13,704 nucleotides of DNA from a bacterium (GCA_003646045.1 QNDV01000015.1:1-13704), one strand, 5' to 3'; shown: positions 7,804-13,702, numbered from the stretch's first letter. A program made the numbers and translations. The notes: a model not told the origin generated them from the sequence alone.

Positions 7804-8466
7804 ATGAAGAAGGTCGCCGTCATTCTCAGCGGTTGTGGCGTATACGACGGTGCGGAGATCCACGAAACCTGCGCCGCCCTGCTGGCCCTGCAGCGAGCCG
7901 GTGCCGAAGCCGTTGTCTGCGCCCCGGATATCCCCCAGATGCACGTGATCGACCACCTGGCCGGCGAGCCTGCCGCGGGGCAGGACCGCAACGTCCTGGT
8001 GGAATCGGCCCGCCTGGCCCGAGGCGAGATCAGGCCCCTGATGGAGGTCGCGGCCGACGATGTGGACGCCGTGCTGCTGCCCGGTGGATTCGGGGCCGCC
8101 AAGAACCTGTGTGATTTCGCGGTCAACGGGGCCGAGTGCACAGTCGACCCCCAGGTCGCGGAGTTCCTGAGGGCCGCCCACGGGGCGCGACGGCCCATCG
8201 GCGCCATGTGTATCGCTCCGGTGATCCTGGCCAGGGTCTTCGGTCCTGATCTGGCACCCCGGTTGACCATCGGCAACGACCCGACCACTGCCGCCGCGGT
8301 TGAGACCATGGGGGCTCGCCACGTGGATTGCGGCGCAGGTGAAACGGTTATCGACGAGGAAAACGGTTTCGCCACTACCCCGGCCTACATGGTGGCCGGC
8401 AACATCGGCGAGGTGTTCGATGGGGCTGCGGATTTCGTGCCCCGATTGCTGGCCCTGTGCGACTAG
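7804..8466 (+). CDS. elbB: ElbB, DJ-1/PfpI-family glyoxalase-like protein
   Basis: Protein of 220 residues, the usual length for ElbB (YhbL). This class I glutamine-amidotransferase-like fold is annotated as an isoprenoid biosynthesis-linked protein; glyoxalase activity has been reported for the family, but its physiological role is not settled. The N-terminus MKKVAVILSGCGVYDGAEIHE is characteristic. LLPGGFGAAKNL (91-102) is the oxyanion-type turn, and the nucleophile-elbow Cys136 lies in IGAMCIAPV. TTPAYM and the C-terminal NIGEVFDGA segment, also typical of the family, follow. It is cytoplasmic, with no signal peptide. The ATG has GGGAGG seven bases upstream. It has its own candidate promoter, and the ParA-type gene follows after 185 bp, so they may be separate transcripts. 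Confidence 0.93.
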   Translation: MKKVAVILSGCGVYDGAEIHETCAALLALQRAGAEAVVCAPDIPQMHVIDHLAGEPAAGQDRNVLVESARLARGEIRPLMEVAADDVDAVLLPGGFGAAKNLCDFAVNGAECTVDPQVAEFLRAAHGARRPIGAMCIAPVILARVFGPDLAPRLTIGNDPTTAAAVETMGARHVDCGAGETVIDEENGFATTPAYMVAGNIGEVFDGAADFVPRLLALCD

Positions 8467-8508
8467 TGCTCCTCCATGGGGCAGTCTGCCGTTGACATCG
8501 GTTTCCTG

Positions 8509-8537
8509 TTGCCGCCCCGTGCCGGAAGCGTTAGCAT
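8509..8537 (+). promoter_or_regulatory. Candidate promoter for the parA-like gene
   Basis: TTGCCG (8509-8514) and TAGCAT (8532-8537) have an ideal 17-bp spacer. A perfect TTGACA also occurs at 8492-8497, but nothing resembling a -10 box lies 16-18 bp after it. The start of transcription would be near 8544, giving a leader of about 108 nt. Confidence 0.4.
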
Positions 8538-8553
8538 TTGCACAACATTGATA

Positions 8554-8582
8554 GCGGATCCGCGCAGGGGGTGCGGATTCGC
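8554..8582. promoter_or_regulatory. Pair of GCGGATYCGC palindromes (possible operator)
   Basis: GCGGATCCGC (8554-8563) is a perfect 10-bp palindrome. GCGGATTCGC (8573-8582) repeats it with one substitution. Their centres are 19 bp apart, just downstream of the candidate parA promoter. The layout suggests binding sites for a dimeric protein, possibly autoregulation. They do not resemble the chromosomal parS consensus. Confidence 0.3.
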
Positions 8583-8586
8583 ACGA

Positions 8587-8624
8587 CGGCAACGCCTACC
8601 GCGTCAGGGACGACGCGGCTGCCG
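8587..8624 (+). other. Structured 5' leader hairpin of the parA-like gene
   Basis: CCGCGTC (8599-8605) pairs with GACGCGG (8612-8618) around a 6-nt loop. An outer CGGCA/TGCCG stem (8587-8591 with 8620-8624) encloses it across an internal loop. The structure ends 13 nt before the ribosome binding site and lacks a U-run, so it is not a terminator for elbB. Confidence 0.35.
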
Positions 8625-8651
8625 CCAAACAACCAGCAAGGGAGTGCTGCC

Positions 8652-9893
8652 ATGGCCGACACCGATGCCCGGGGTCTTTCCGACCCCTCCCCTGATTCAC
8701 TCGATACCAACCCCGACGGCCCGCGTGGCCGGACGCCGTGGAACACCGTCGGCGGCCGTGTCATCTGCCTGGTCAGCCGCAAGGGCGGCGTGGGCAAGAC
8801 CACCTCGGCCGTCAACCTGGGTGCGGCCCTGGCCCTCTCGGGACACAGCGTTCTGCTGGTGGGTACAGACCCCCAGTGCGGCATTTGCCGTTCACTGGGC
8901 ACGGCCCCGGAGGACCTGCCCGTCAGCCTGACCGATCTCTTTGACTGCGGAGAGCAGCTCCAGGACCTGGTGCAGATCTCGCCCCTCGAGGGTCTGCACT
9001 ACATTTCTCCCCGGGTGCTGACCCTCGAGGACGAGGAACGGTATCTCGATTCCCTCGAGCGCCGGGCCGGCGAGTTCGTGCGCGAGATCGACCGCGCGCG
9101 CAATCTCTACGACACCATCATCATTGATTGCCCGCCCAGCCTCGGTCCCGGCGCCCGCGCCGCCCTGCTGGCATCGGACGGATTCCTGGTGCCGGTGCAG
9201 ACCGAGGAACTGTGTCGCCGGACGGTGCAGAGCCTGCTCGACTTCGTGGATGAGTTCCGGGCCCGCAATTTCGCCGAGGGCGATGCGGCCCGCGTGGAAA
9301 TGACTCCGACCCTGGACGGAATCTTCCTGACCATGGCCGCCGAACGCACCCGTGCCGGCCGGCACGTGGCGGCCCGCCTCGACGAGGAGTTCGGCGATGT
9401 GCTGTACACTGCCCGCGTACCGCGTACTACCCGCCTGGCAGAGATGGCCCTCAAGGGCAAACCCGCCGTGATCTATGACCGACGCTCACCCGGCAGCCGG
9501 GCGTACTTTGATCTGGCGGACGAACTGGTGGCACGTTACTGTCAATCCCACGCGGAAGCGGACGAAGAACCGGCTGCGGTCAGCCGGGGATCCGTGCCCG
9601 ACGAGTCCTCCCCCGCGGCGGTCGCCGTGGGCGAACACGGGCTCAAGGGTTTCGACCGCTTCCTCTACGAACTGTCCGGTGGTGATCCCTGTACCCTGCC
9701 CGGCGTCATGGGAGACCCGCCGGCCGAGCTGGACATGATCTCCTCCGAGCCGGACATGGTTTCTTCCGAGCCGGACATGGTTTCCCTGGACGAGTTGCTG
9801 GCCGAGGAAGAGATCCAGACCCGGAATCGGATTGACGATCTCGATGATGGCTACTGGGCCCCGGACAGCGAGAGCTTCGACCGCATGAACTGA
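8652..9893 (+). CDS. ParA/Soj-type ATPase with acidic C-terminal extension
   Basis: P-loop ATPase of 413 residues of the ParA/MinD family, which forms ATP-dependent dimers that segregate DNA or position protein cargo. Residues 1-33 are a polar leader. The deviant Walker A is SRKGGVGKTTSA (signature Lys44, Lys49), the A' region is VGTDPQCG (about 70-77), and Walker B is IIIDCPPS (Asp159). VPRTTRLAEMALKGKPAVIYD (about 256-276) is the typical helix-turn region near the end of the fold. The A' motif lacks the first Asp of the canonical DxDPQ. Residues about 300-413 are an acidic, Ser/Pro-rich extension absent from minimal ParA. It contains three seven-residue repeats (SEPDMVS-like, 358-378) and ends in acidic residues. 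No parB or parS is nearby, so it may be an orphan cargo-positioning ATPase. The ATG has AAGGGAG seven bases upstream. Confidence 0.85.
   Translation: MADTDARGLSDPSPDSLDTNPDGPRGRTPWNTVGGRVICLVSRKGGVGKTTSAVNLGAALALSGHSVLLVGTDPQCGICRSLGTAPEDLPVSLTDLFDCGEQLQDLVQISPLEGLHYISPRVLTLEDEERYLDSLERRAGEFVREIDRARNLYDTIIIDCPPSLGPGARAALLASDGFLVPVQTEELCRRTVQSLLDFVDEFRARNFAEGDAARVEMTPTLDGIFLTMAAERTRAGRHVAARLDEEFGDVLYTARVPRTTRLAEMALKGKPAVIYDRRSPGSRAYFDLADELVARYCQSHAEADEEPAAVSRGSVPDESSPAAVAVGEHGLKGFDRFLYELSGGDPCTLPGVMGDPPAELDMISSEPDMVSSEPDMVSLDELLAEEEIQTRNRIDDLDDGYWAPDSESFDRMN
9724..9786 (+). repeat. Three tandem 21-bp repeats within the parA-like gene
   Basis: Copies start at 9724, 9745 and 9766 (each CCGAGCYGGACATGRTYTCY-like). 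The last two differ only at the 3' end and the first copy is more diverged. They keep frame and encode AELDMIS, SEPDMVS and SEPDMVS in the acidic tail, so copy-number change would alter tail length without a frameshift. Confidence 0.9.
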
Positions 9894-9914
9894 CCCGCCC
9901 GGCGGCGGACACGG

Positions 9915-9951
9915 AAGGACCGGCCGGACGCCCGGCCGGTCCTTTGTTTTT
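9915..9951 (+). terminator. Strong intrinsic terminator after the parA-like gene
   Basis: A perfect 13-bp GC-rich stem (9915-9927 with 9932-9944) closes a 4-nt ACGC loop and runs into TTTGTTTTT. It lies 22 bp after the stop codon and ends 18 bp before the next gene's start. The dehydrogenase gene therefore needs its own promoter or read-through. Confidence 0.93.
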
Positions 9952-9969
9952 CCATCCCGGAGGTGGCCC

Positions 9970-11145
9970 GTGCCAGCCGAGACGATGAAATGCCTGGTCT
10001 ACGACAAGTCCAGCATGCCCTGGGACAAGACACGCGGTTTCGAGAAGCGCGAGATGCCCACCCCCGTCCTGGATGAGAAACTCGACCCGGCCGACGCCAA
10101 GAACGTACTGGTCAAGGTGATCTACGCCGGGTTCTGCGGCAGCGACCGGGGCATCTGGAACCGGACCGCCTTCAAGGGCATGATCTTCGACTCACTCAAG
10201 CGCGAGAAGGAGACGGTGCGGATCATCGGCCACGAGATGGTGGGCGAGATCGTCGCCGTGGGTTCGGCCGTCACGGATCGCTACGGCTTCAAACCCAAGG
10301 ATGTGGTCTCCACCGAGAGCCACATCATCTGCGGTACCTGCTACCAATGCCGCATCGGCCAGACCCACATCTGCAGCCAGGACGTGATCATCGGCATCGG
10401 CCGTGACGGCTGTTTCGCCGAGTACATCAAGCTGCCGGCCAACGTGCTCTGGGCCACGGACCAGCGGCGCATACCCCTGAAGGTCGCCGCCCTGCAGGAG
10501 CCCTTCGGCAACGCCGTCCACGCCTGCACCACCGCCGACCTGCGGGGTCGGACGGTGGCCGTGTTCGGCTGCGGCACCATCGGCCTGTTCGTGGTCATGG
10601 TGGCGCGGGCCCTGGGTGCCACCCGGGTCATCGGCATCGAGCCCAATCCCCGCAACATCGAGATGGCCCTGGCCCTGGGCGCCGACAAGGTGATCCCCGT
10701 GGACCTGTCCCACAGCGGCAAACACTCCTGGTCGGCCGACAAGAACCTGGTGGCGCAGGTACGCGCGGCCTGTGACGGCATCGGCTGCGACGTGGCCATG
10801 GAGATGGCCGGCTTCAACAGCAGCGTCAACAACGCCCTGCAGTCCACGCGGCGCGGCGGCGAAGTGATCCTCTTCGGCCTGAAGCAGGGTAATTTCCACA
10901 TCCAGGCCTTCGACCGGGTCATCGTCAACGGCCTTACGCTGCACAGCGTCATCGGTCGCCGGATCTTCGAAACCTGGTATATTGCCAGGAATCTGCTGGA
11001 GGATCGATCCAACGGCATCCAGGACCGGATACTCAAGATCATCCTCGGCGGCGGCAACGAACCCATCGTCCACATCGACGACTTCACACCCGAAGGCTTC
11101 GAGAAAACCCTGGCCGCCTGGCCCAAGCCGGTGATCCGGTTCTAG
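9970..11145 (+). CDS. Zinc-dependent alcohol dehydrogenase family protein, threonine 3-dehydrogenase-like
   Basis: Medium-chain dehydrogenase/reductase of 391 residues that oxidises an alcohol with NAD(P). Catalytic-zinc residues are Cys56 in GFCGSDR, His88-Glu89 in IIGHEMVGE, and Glu177 in QEPFGNAVHA. The structural zinc is bound by Cys121, Cys124, Cys127 and Cys135. The Rossmann motif is GCGTIG (200-205), and Glu224 at the end of the next strand favours NAD. SHIICG, GCFAEY and EPFGNAVH closely follow L-threonine 3-dehydrogenase, but an insertion of about 20 residues around 62-85 and the greater length leave the substrate open; sorbitol- or glucose-dehydrogenase-like activity is possible. 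The start is GTG, with GGAGG six bases upstream. It begins 18 bp after the parA terminator and is followed 28 bp later by the selenoprotein gene, so the two are probably co-transcribed. Confidence 0.88.
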   Translation: MPAETMKCLVYDKSSMPWDKTRGFEKREMPTPVLDEKLDPADAKNVLVKVIYAGFCGSDRGIWNRTAFKGMIFDSLKREKETVRIIGHEMVGEIVAVGSAVTDRYGFKPKDVVSTESHIICGTCYQCRIGQTHICSQDVIIGIGRDGCFAEYIKLPANVLWATDQRRIPLKVAALQEPFGNAVHACTTADLRGRTVAVFGCGTIGLFVVMVARALGATRVIGIEPNPRNIEMALALGADKVIPVDLSHSGKHSWSADKNLVAQVRAACDGIGCDVAMEMAGFNSSVNNALQSTRRGGEVILFGLKQGNFHIQAFDRVIVNGLTLHSVIGRRIFETWYIARNLLEDRSNGIQDRILKIILGGGNEPIVHIDDFTPEGFEKTLAAWPKPVIRF

Positions 11146-11173
11146 GGGGCGGACAGTCGCGGAAGGAACAGCC

Positions 11174-11392
11174 ATGCACATCACCATCGAATACTGCCAG
11201 GTTTGAAACTACCTGCCCCACGCCGCCGGTCTGGCGGATGCGATACGCGATAAATACGGATACGAGGCGGAATTGATTGCCTCAGGCGGTGGTGTCTTCG
11301 AAGTCACCGTCGACGGCAAGCTGGTGTTCAGCAAGAAGGAACTGGACCGTTTTCCGGCGCATGACGAGGTGCTGGGAGCTATTGGCGAGTAG
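11174..11392 (+). CDS. SelW/Rdx-family selenoprotein with in-frame UGA (Sec) in a CxxU motif
   Basis: Not visible as an ordinary open frame because codon 11 is TGA (11204-11206). Read through that codon as selenocysteine, the frame runs from ATG to TAG and gives 72 residues. Residues 4-15 are TIEYCQVUNYLP, with the redox motif Cys8-x-x-Sec11. The rest (GLADAIRDKYGYEAELIAS, GGGVFEVTVDGKLVFSKK, then RFPAHDEVL) follows the SelW/SelT/SelH thioredoxin-like Rdx fold from end to end, including the GGVFEV strand and SKK..RFP. The family is believed to act in thiol redox reactions, with partners unsettled. AAGGA lies six bases before the ATG, and a candidate SECIS hairpin follows the TGA. It sits 28 bp after the dehydrogenase gene. 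The alternative, a Cys protein with a TGT/TGC-to-TGA mutation (pseudogene), is less likely because the remainder is intact. Confidence 0.85.
11221..11242 (+). promoter_or_regulatory. Candidate bacterial SECIS element
   Basis: CCGCC (11223-11227) pairs with GGCGG (11233-11237) around a GGUCU loop. A lower CG/CG stem (11221-11222 with 11241-11242) is separated by an AUG bulge. The loop begins with G and lies 21 nt after the UGA, within the spacing and loop-G requirements described for bacterial SECIS elements. The stem is short, and the same bases encode HAAGLADA. Confidence 0.5.
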
Positions 11393-11394
11393 GA

Positions 11395-11408
11395 CCCCCC
11401 GGGGGGGG
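11395..11408. repeat. C6G8 homopolymer palindrome
   Basis: Six C followed directly by eight G, starting three bases after the selenoprotein gene's stop codon. It could fold only as a very tight hairpin and has no U-run after it. It may weakly block transcription or be a site of sequencing or replication slippage. Confidence 0.5.
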
Positions 11409-11467
11409 CGGACGTAGGCAAACCGCTCATTTGCGACTCACCACGCCGATACCATCGATTATTGATC

Positions 11468-11496
11468 TTGAATTACCTGACGATAAATGCTAAATA
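11468..11496 (+). promoter_or_regulatory. Candidate promoter for the outer-membrane protein gene
   Basis: TTGAAT (11468-11473) and TAAATA (11491-11496) are 17 bp apart in a markedly AT-rich stretch, and the GTG start lies about 50 bp beyond. A second overlapping TTGATC (11462-11467) and ATAAAT make the exact boxes uncertain, but a promoter in this patch is plausible. Confidence 0.45.
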
Positions 11497-11546
11497 GAGC
11501 CGGGTAATTTCGGATGGTTTCGCTTTTCATTTCCGGGAGGAACACT

Positions 11547-11969
11547 GTGAAAAAGATAATCCTGCTGACTTTCGTACTCGGCCTGACTGCCGCAACCGCT
11601 ACCGCCGGCAATTTCGGTCTGCGAGGCGGTTATACCATTGATCCGGATCAGTTCCATATCGGTGGCCACTACAACGTGGGCCAGATCTTCGAACCCATTC
11701 GCCTGGTGCCCAATGTTGAAATTGGATTCGGTGACAATCATACGTTCTGGGCTCTCAATGCGGATTTCATCTGGGATATCCCCGAGTCGGCGTTTTCAGT
11801 TGGTGCTGAAATAGGGATGAACATCGTCAGCCACGATGGTAATTCGAATTCCGACCTGGGTCTGAGTATCCTGGGCGACTACCGGTTCACGGAACAGTGG
11901 TTCGGGGAAGTGAAGCTGGGTCTGGCTGATTCTCCGGACGTGAAATTGACCGCGGGTTACAACTTCTAA
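11547..11969 (+). CDS. Small outer-membrane beta-barrel protein
   Basis: Precursor of 140 residues. The first 20 residues, VKKIILLTFVLGLTAATATA (initial V is the GTG start), are a signal peptide with a likely cut before GNFG. The mature part alternates hydrophobic and polar residues in strands such as FGLRGGYTI, NVEIGFGD, WALNADFIWDI, FSVGAEIGMN, LGLSILGDYRF and WFGEVKLGLA. It ends in LTAGYNF with a terminal Phe, the usual signal for beta-barrel assembly. The size suits an eight-stranded OmpA/OmpW-like barrel; the function is unknown. The GTG start is chosen because GGGAGG lies six bases upstream and the signal peptide begins there; the in-frame ATG at 11514 has no such support. GC content and codon choice are visibly lower than in neighbouring genes. 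It has its own promoter-like region and is closed by a bidirectional hairpin. Confidence 0.82.
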   Translation: MKKIILLTFVLGLTAATATAGNFGLRGGYTIDPDQFHIGGHYNVGQIFEPIRLVPNVEIGFGDNHTFWALNADFIWDIPESAFSVGAEIGMNIVSHDGNSNSDLGLSILGDYRFTEQWFGEVKLGLADSPDVKLTAGYNF

Positions 11970-11996
11970 ATCTCTTCCGCGCGGGATTCCGGGAAA

Positions 11997-12029
11997 GAAA
12001 GCCCACCGGCCAGGTGCCGGTGGGCTTTC
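11997..12029. terminator. Bidirectional hairpin terminator between convergent genes
   Basis: A perfect 14-bp stem (11997-12010 with 12016-12029) closes a CAGGT loop. Its outer GAAAG/CTTTC ends supply short U-runs in both directions. It lies 27 bp after the outer-membrane gene and about 90 bp after the convergent acidic-protein gene. Confidence 0.85.
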
Positions 12030-12118
12030 ATATGCAGGGATCAACCCTGACGGCCCCACCGCGACGCCCGTGGCCAAGGGGGAGGCCGCAAGGGCGCCGC
12101 GGGGGACCAATCCGCTTT

Positions 12119-12685
12119 TCAGTCGTCGTCGCGATCAAGCTCGCGGAATTCCTGCCGCAGTTCGCGCAGTTCCGCTTTCAGTTCGCGCAGTTCCTGCCGC
12201 AGATCCTCGTCGCTGCGATCACGCACGTGAACATCCGACCAGTCGTCGGTATCGAATTCGCCCAGGCCGGTCTCGAGGGCCTCGCCGATCTGGACCATGA
12301 TCTCGTTTACGTCCAACTCGAAGGTCTCGTCCTCCCAGCTCACGTTCAGGCGATTGTCATTGCCCATGTGCATGTCCAGTTGCAGATCCTGGAGTATGGC
12401 CAGATGCCCATCCAGATCCCCCAGGGCATCTCCCACCAGCCTGCCGATCTGCTCCATGTCCACCATGCGGACGGAGGACCCGTCGGCGTCCTCGCTGATC
12501 ACCGTCAGTTCCGTCCCGTCCAGGCTCACCACCACGCGTTCGCCGTCATCACCGACGATTACGATCTGTCTGCTTTCGGTGGCGTCACCAGGTTCGGTAG
12601 CCAGGGCCGCAGTCGCCAGTAGAAGGCCCAGGACAGCGAAAATGGCGATGGTGCTGCGCTTCTTGACGGTGTTGCGCTTGCCCAT
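12119..12685 (-). CDS. Secreted acidic protein with C-terminal coiled coil, function unknown
   Basis: Not recognised. The 188-residue product begins MGKRNTVKKRSTIAIF, a basic n-region followed by a hydrophobic core (AVLGLLLATAALA) and a likely signal-peptidase cut before TEPGDA, so it should be exported to the periplasm or beyond. The mature part is strongly acidic. Residues 40-75 look like beta-strands (RQIVIVGDDGERVVVSLDG), and 75-150 contain amphipathic acidic segments. Residues 162-182 are three exact-length heptads of L-(R/K)-x-E-(L/F)-R-E that should form a coiled coil, ending in a DRDDD tail. The ATG at 12685 has AGGAGG six bases upstream; an extension to 12736 would run into the terminator. 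The intrinsic terminator of the upstream gene ends only about 30 bp before this start, so its promoter is unclear. Confidence 0.7.
   Translation of the reverse strand: MGKRNTVKKRSTIAIFAVLGLLLATAALATEPGDATESRQIVIVGDDGERVVVSLDGTELTVISEDADGSSVRMVDMEQIGRLVGDALGDLDGHLAILQDLQLDMHMGNDNRLNVSWEDETFELDVNEIMVQIGEALETGLGEFDTDDWSDVHVRDRSDEDLRQELRELKAELRELRQEFRELDRDDD
12140..12202 (-). repeat. Three 21-bp repeats encoding coiled-coil heptads
   Basis: Three 21-bp units (12140-12160, 12161-12181, 12182-12202) encode successive heptads at residues 162-182 of the acidic protein. A 16-bp stretch CAGTTCGCGCAGTTCC is identical at 12158-12173 and 12179-12194, showing recent duplication rather than only protein-level periodicity. 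Confidence 0.8.
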
Positions 12686-12715
12686 GACGGACCTCCTGCA
12701 AAAACTGCGGCTATT

Positions 12716-12747
12716 AAAAAAAGAGCGGGACTCCATGGTCCCGCTCT
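12716..12747 (-). terminator. Strong intrinsic terminator of the right-edge gene
   Basis: On the minus strand a 10-bp stem (12738-12747 with 12722-12731) closes a 6-nt loop and is followed directly by seven U (12716-12722). It lies about 47 bp after the stop of the gene at 12794 and about 30 bp before the start of the acidic-protein gene. Confidence 0.92.
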
Positions 12748-12793
12748 CTTCTACGTTCAGGCCGGACCAAGGTTACATGGCCCGGGGCGGCGT

Positions 12794-13702
12794 CTATTCG
12801 AGTTCCTGGATCGACAGGCTACTCCACCAGGTCGGGGCCAGCTTGAAGGCCACCGTACCGGTATCCTCACCACGTGGTCGCAACAGGGCGCCCGGGCCCA
12901 CCCTGTCGCGCAAGGCCGGGTAGTCCGCCTCGATGACCGGATCACCGGTTACGGCGTCACGAACGACGACGGCCAGAGCCTCGTTTGCCGCCAGGGACAG
13001 ATTCCAGTCCAGAGCCACCGTGCCGACGCGACCGGCGTCCCCCGGCGCCGCCGGACCCAGGTTGAGCGTGTCGCCACGCAGGACAGATCCATCCGGGCGG
13101 TGCAACTCCACCACGCACTCGCCGCCGGGCAGCACATCCCCCTGGAGGCGAACGGTCACCGACGTGATAGACAACTCCCGCGGAGCGTCCAGCTCCTGCA
13201 CCATGCTCGCGGCCCGCTGCAACTTGGCTGCCCGTTCACGGTCACCGCCCAAAAGGCGGGCGTAGTCGTCCAACAGACTGACGACGTTCTCACGCAGGTC
13301 CAGCCAGGCTGCCGTCCAGTCACCACCGGCGGCCACACGTTCCTGCATGGCGGACACGGATTCCAGACACGAAATCCAGTCGGCGTCGAATGTCCGTTGG
13401 CGAGTCAGTTCCGACCGCAGGGCCGTCTCCTGCTGGAATTGTGCCCAGCGGGCCAGGAAGGGCCGGCTCTGTAGTTCCTGCTCCTGCCGCCACTGCTGCG
13501 CGCCCGCCGAATCAGCCATGACCGCAATGAAGCGGTAGGCTCCCAGGGAATCGTCGCCGCTGTACAGATGGGCCGGAATATCCGTGGAGTCCGGAGCGGA
13601 CTCCAGCAACCCCCGCACGGCTTCGAACCGGATACGCTCGAGGTAGTTCTCATAGGTCGTGGGATCGAATACCACGGCCGGGTTCGCCGAGAGCCTTGCC
13701 AG
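12794..13702 (-). CDS. Uncharacterised protein, C-terminal part
   Basis: Not recognised. The frame is open to the right edge (reading LARLSANPAVVFDPTTYENYLERI inward), so the N-terminus is missing; about 302 residues are visible. The first two thirds are polar and rich in Arg, Glu, Gln and Leu, with long predicted helices (for example ERIRFEAVRGLLES, RWAQFQQETALRSELTRQ and NVVSLLDDYARLLGG). The last 120 residues are beta-rich (LSITSVTVRLQGDVLPGGE, VALDWNLSLAANEALAVVVRD) and look like an Ig- or carbohydrate-binding-like sandwich, ending in WWSSLSIQELE. This split suggests a helical domain followed by a beta-sandwich. A GTG at 13675 could start a shorter product, but the frame upstream continues in the same style and no ribosome binding site is evident, so a partial gene is preferred. 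It is closed by the strong terminator downstream. Confidence 0.65.
   Translation of the reverse strand: MARLSANPAVVFDPTTYENYLERIRFEAVRGLLESAPDSTDIPAHLYSGDDSLGAYRFIAVMADSAGAQQWRQEQELQSRPFLARWAQFQQETALRSELTRQRTFDADWISCLESVSAMQERVAAGGDWTAAWLDLRENVVSLLDDYARLLGGDRERAAKLQRAASMVQELDAPRELSITSVTVRLQGDVLPGGECVVELHRPDGSVLRGDTLNLGPAAPGDAGRVGTVALDWNLSLAANEALAVVVRDAVTGDPVIEADYPALRDRVGPGALLRPRGEDTGTVAFKLAPTWWSSLSIQELE

Noticed and set aside
8492..8497. Perfect TTGACA as a -35 box for the parA-like gene
   Set aside because: No -10-like sequence occurs 16-18 bp downstream (CCCCGT region); the TTGCCG/TAGCAT pair fits better.
8538..8651. An upstream, in-frame extension of the ParA-type gene starting at a TTG near 8538
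   Set aside because: The candidate promoter, palindromes and leader hairpin occupy this stretch, it has no ribosome binding site, and the ATG at 8652 has a well-placed AAGGGAG.
10192..11187. A 331-codon minus-strand frame opposite the zinc dehydrogenase
   Set aside because: The plus-strand gene has all zinc ligands and a Rossmann motif; the antisense translation has Asp/Ala/Val-rich shadow composition.
11204..11206. TGA at codon 11 as a true stop making a 10-residue peptide or a pseudogene
   Set aside because: The sequence after the TGA stays in frame to a TAG and keeps family-like residues (GGGVFEV, SKK, RFP). The TGA sits precisely at the Sec/Cys position of the CxxU motif, so recoding is the better explanation.
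12035..12049. CAGGG/CCCTG small inverted repeat as a second terminator
   Set aside because: Only a 5-bp stem with no U-run on either strand; the adjacent 14-bp hairpin already serves both genes.
13673..13675. GTG at the right edge as the start of a complete 293-residue gene
   Set aside because: The frame continues upstream to the window edge with similar residue composition, and no ribosome binding site precedes the GTG, so a partial gene is more likely.
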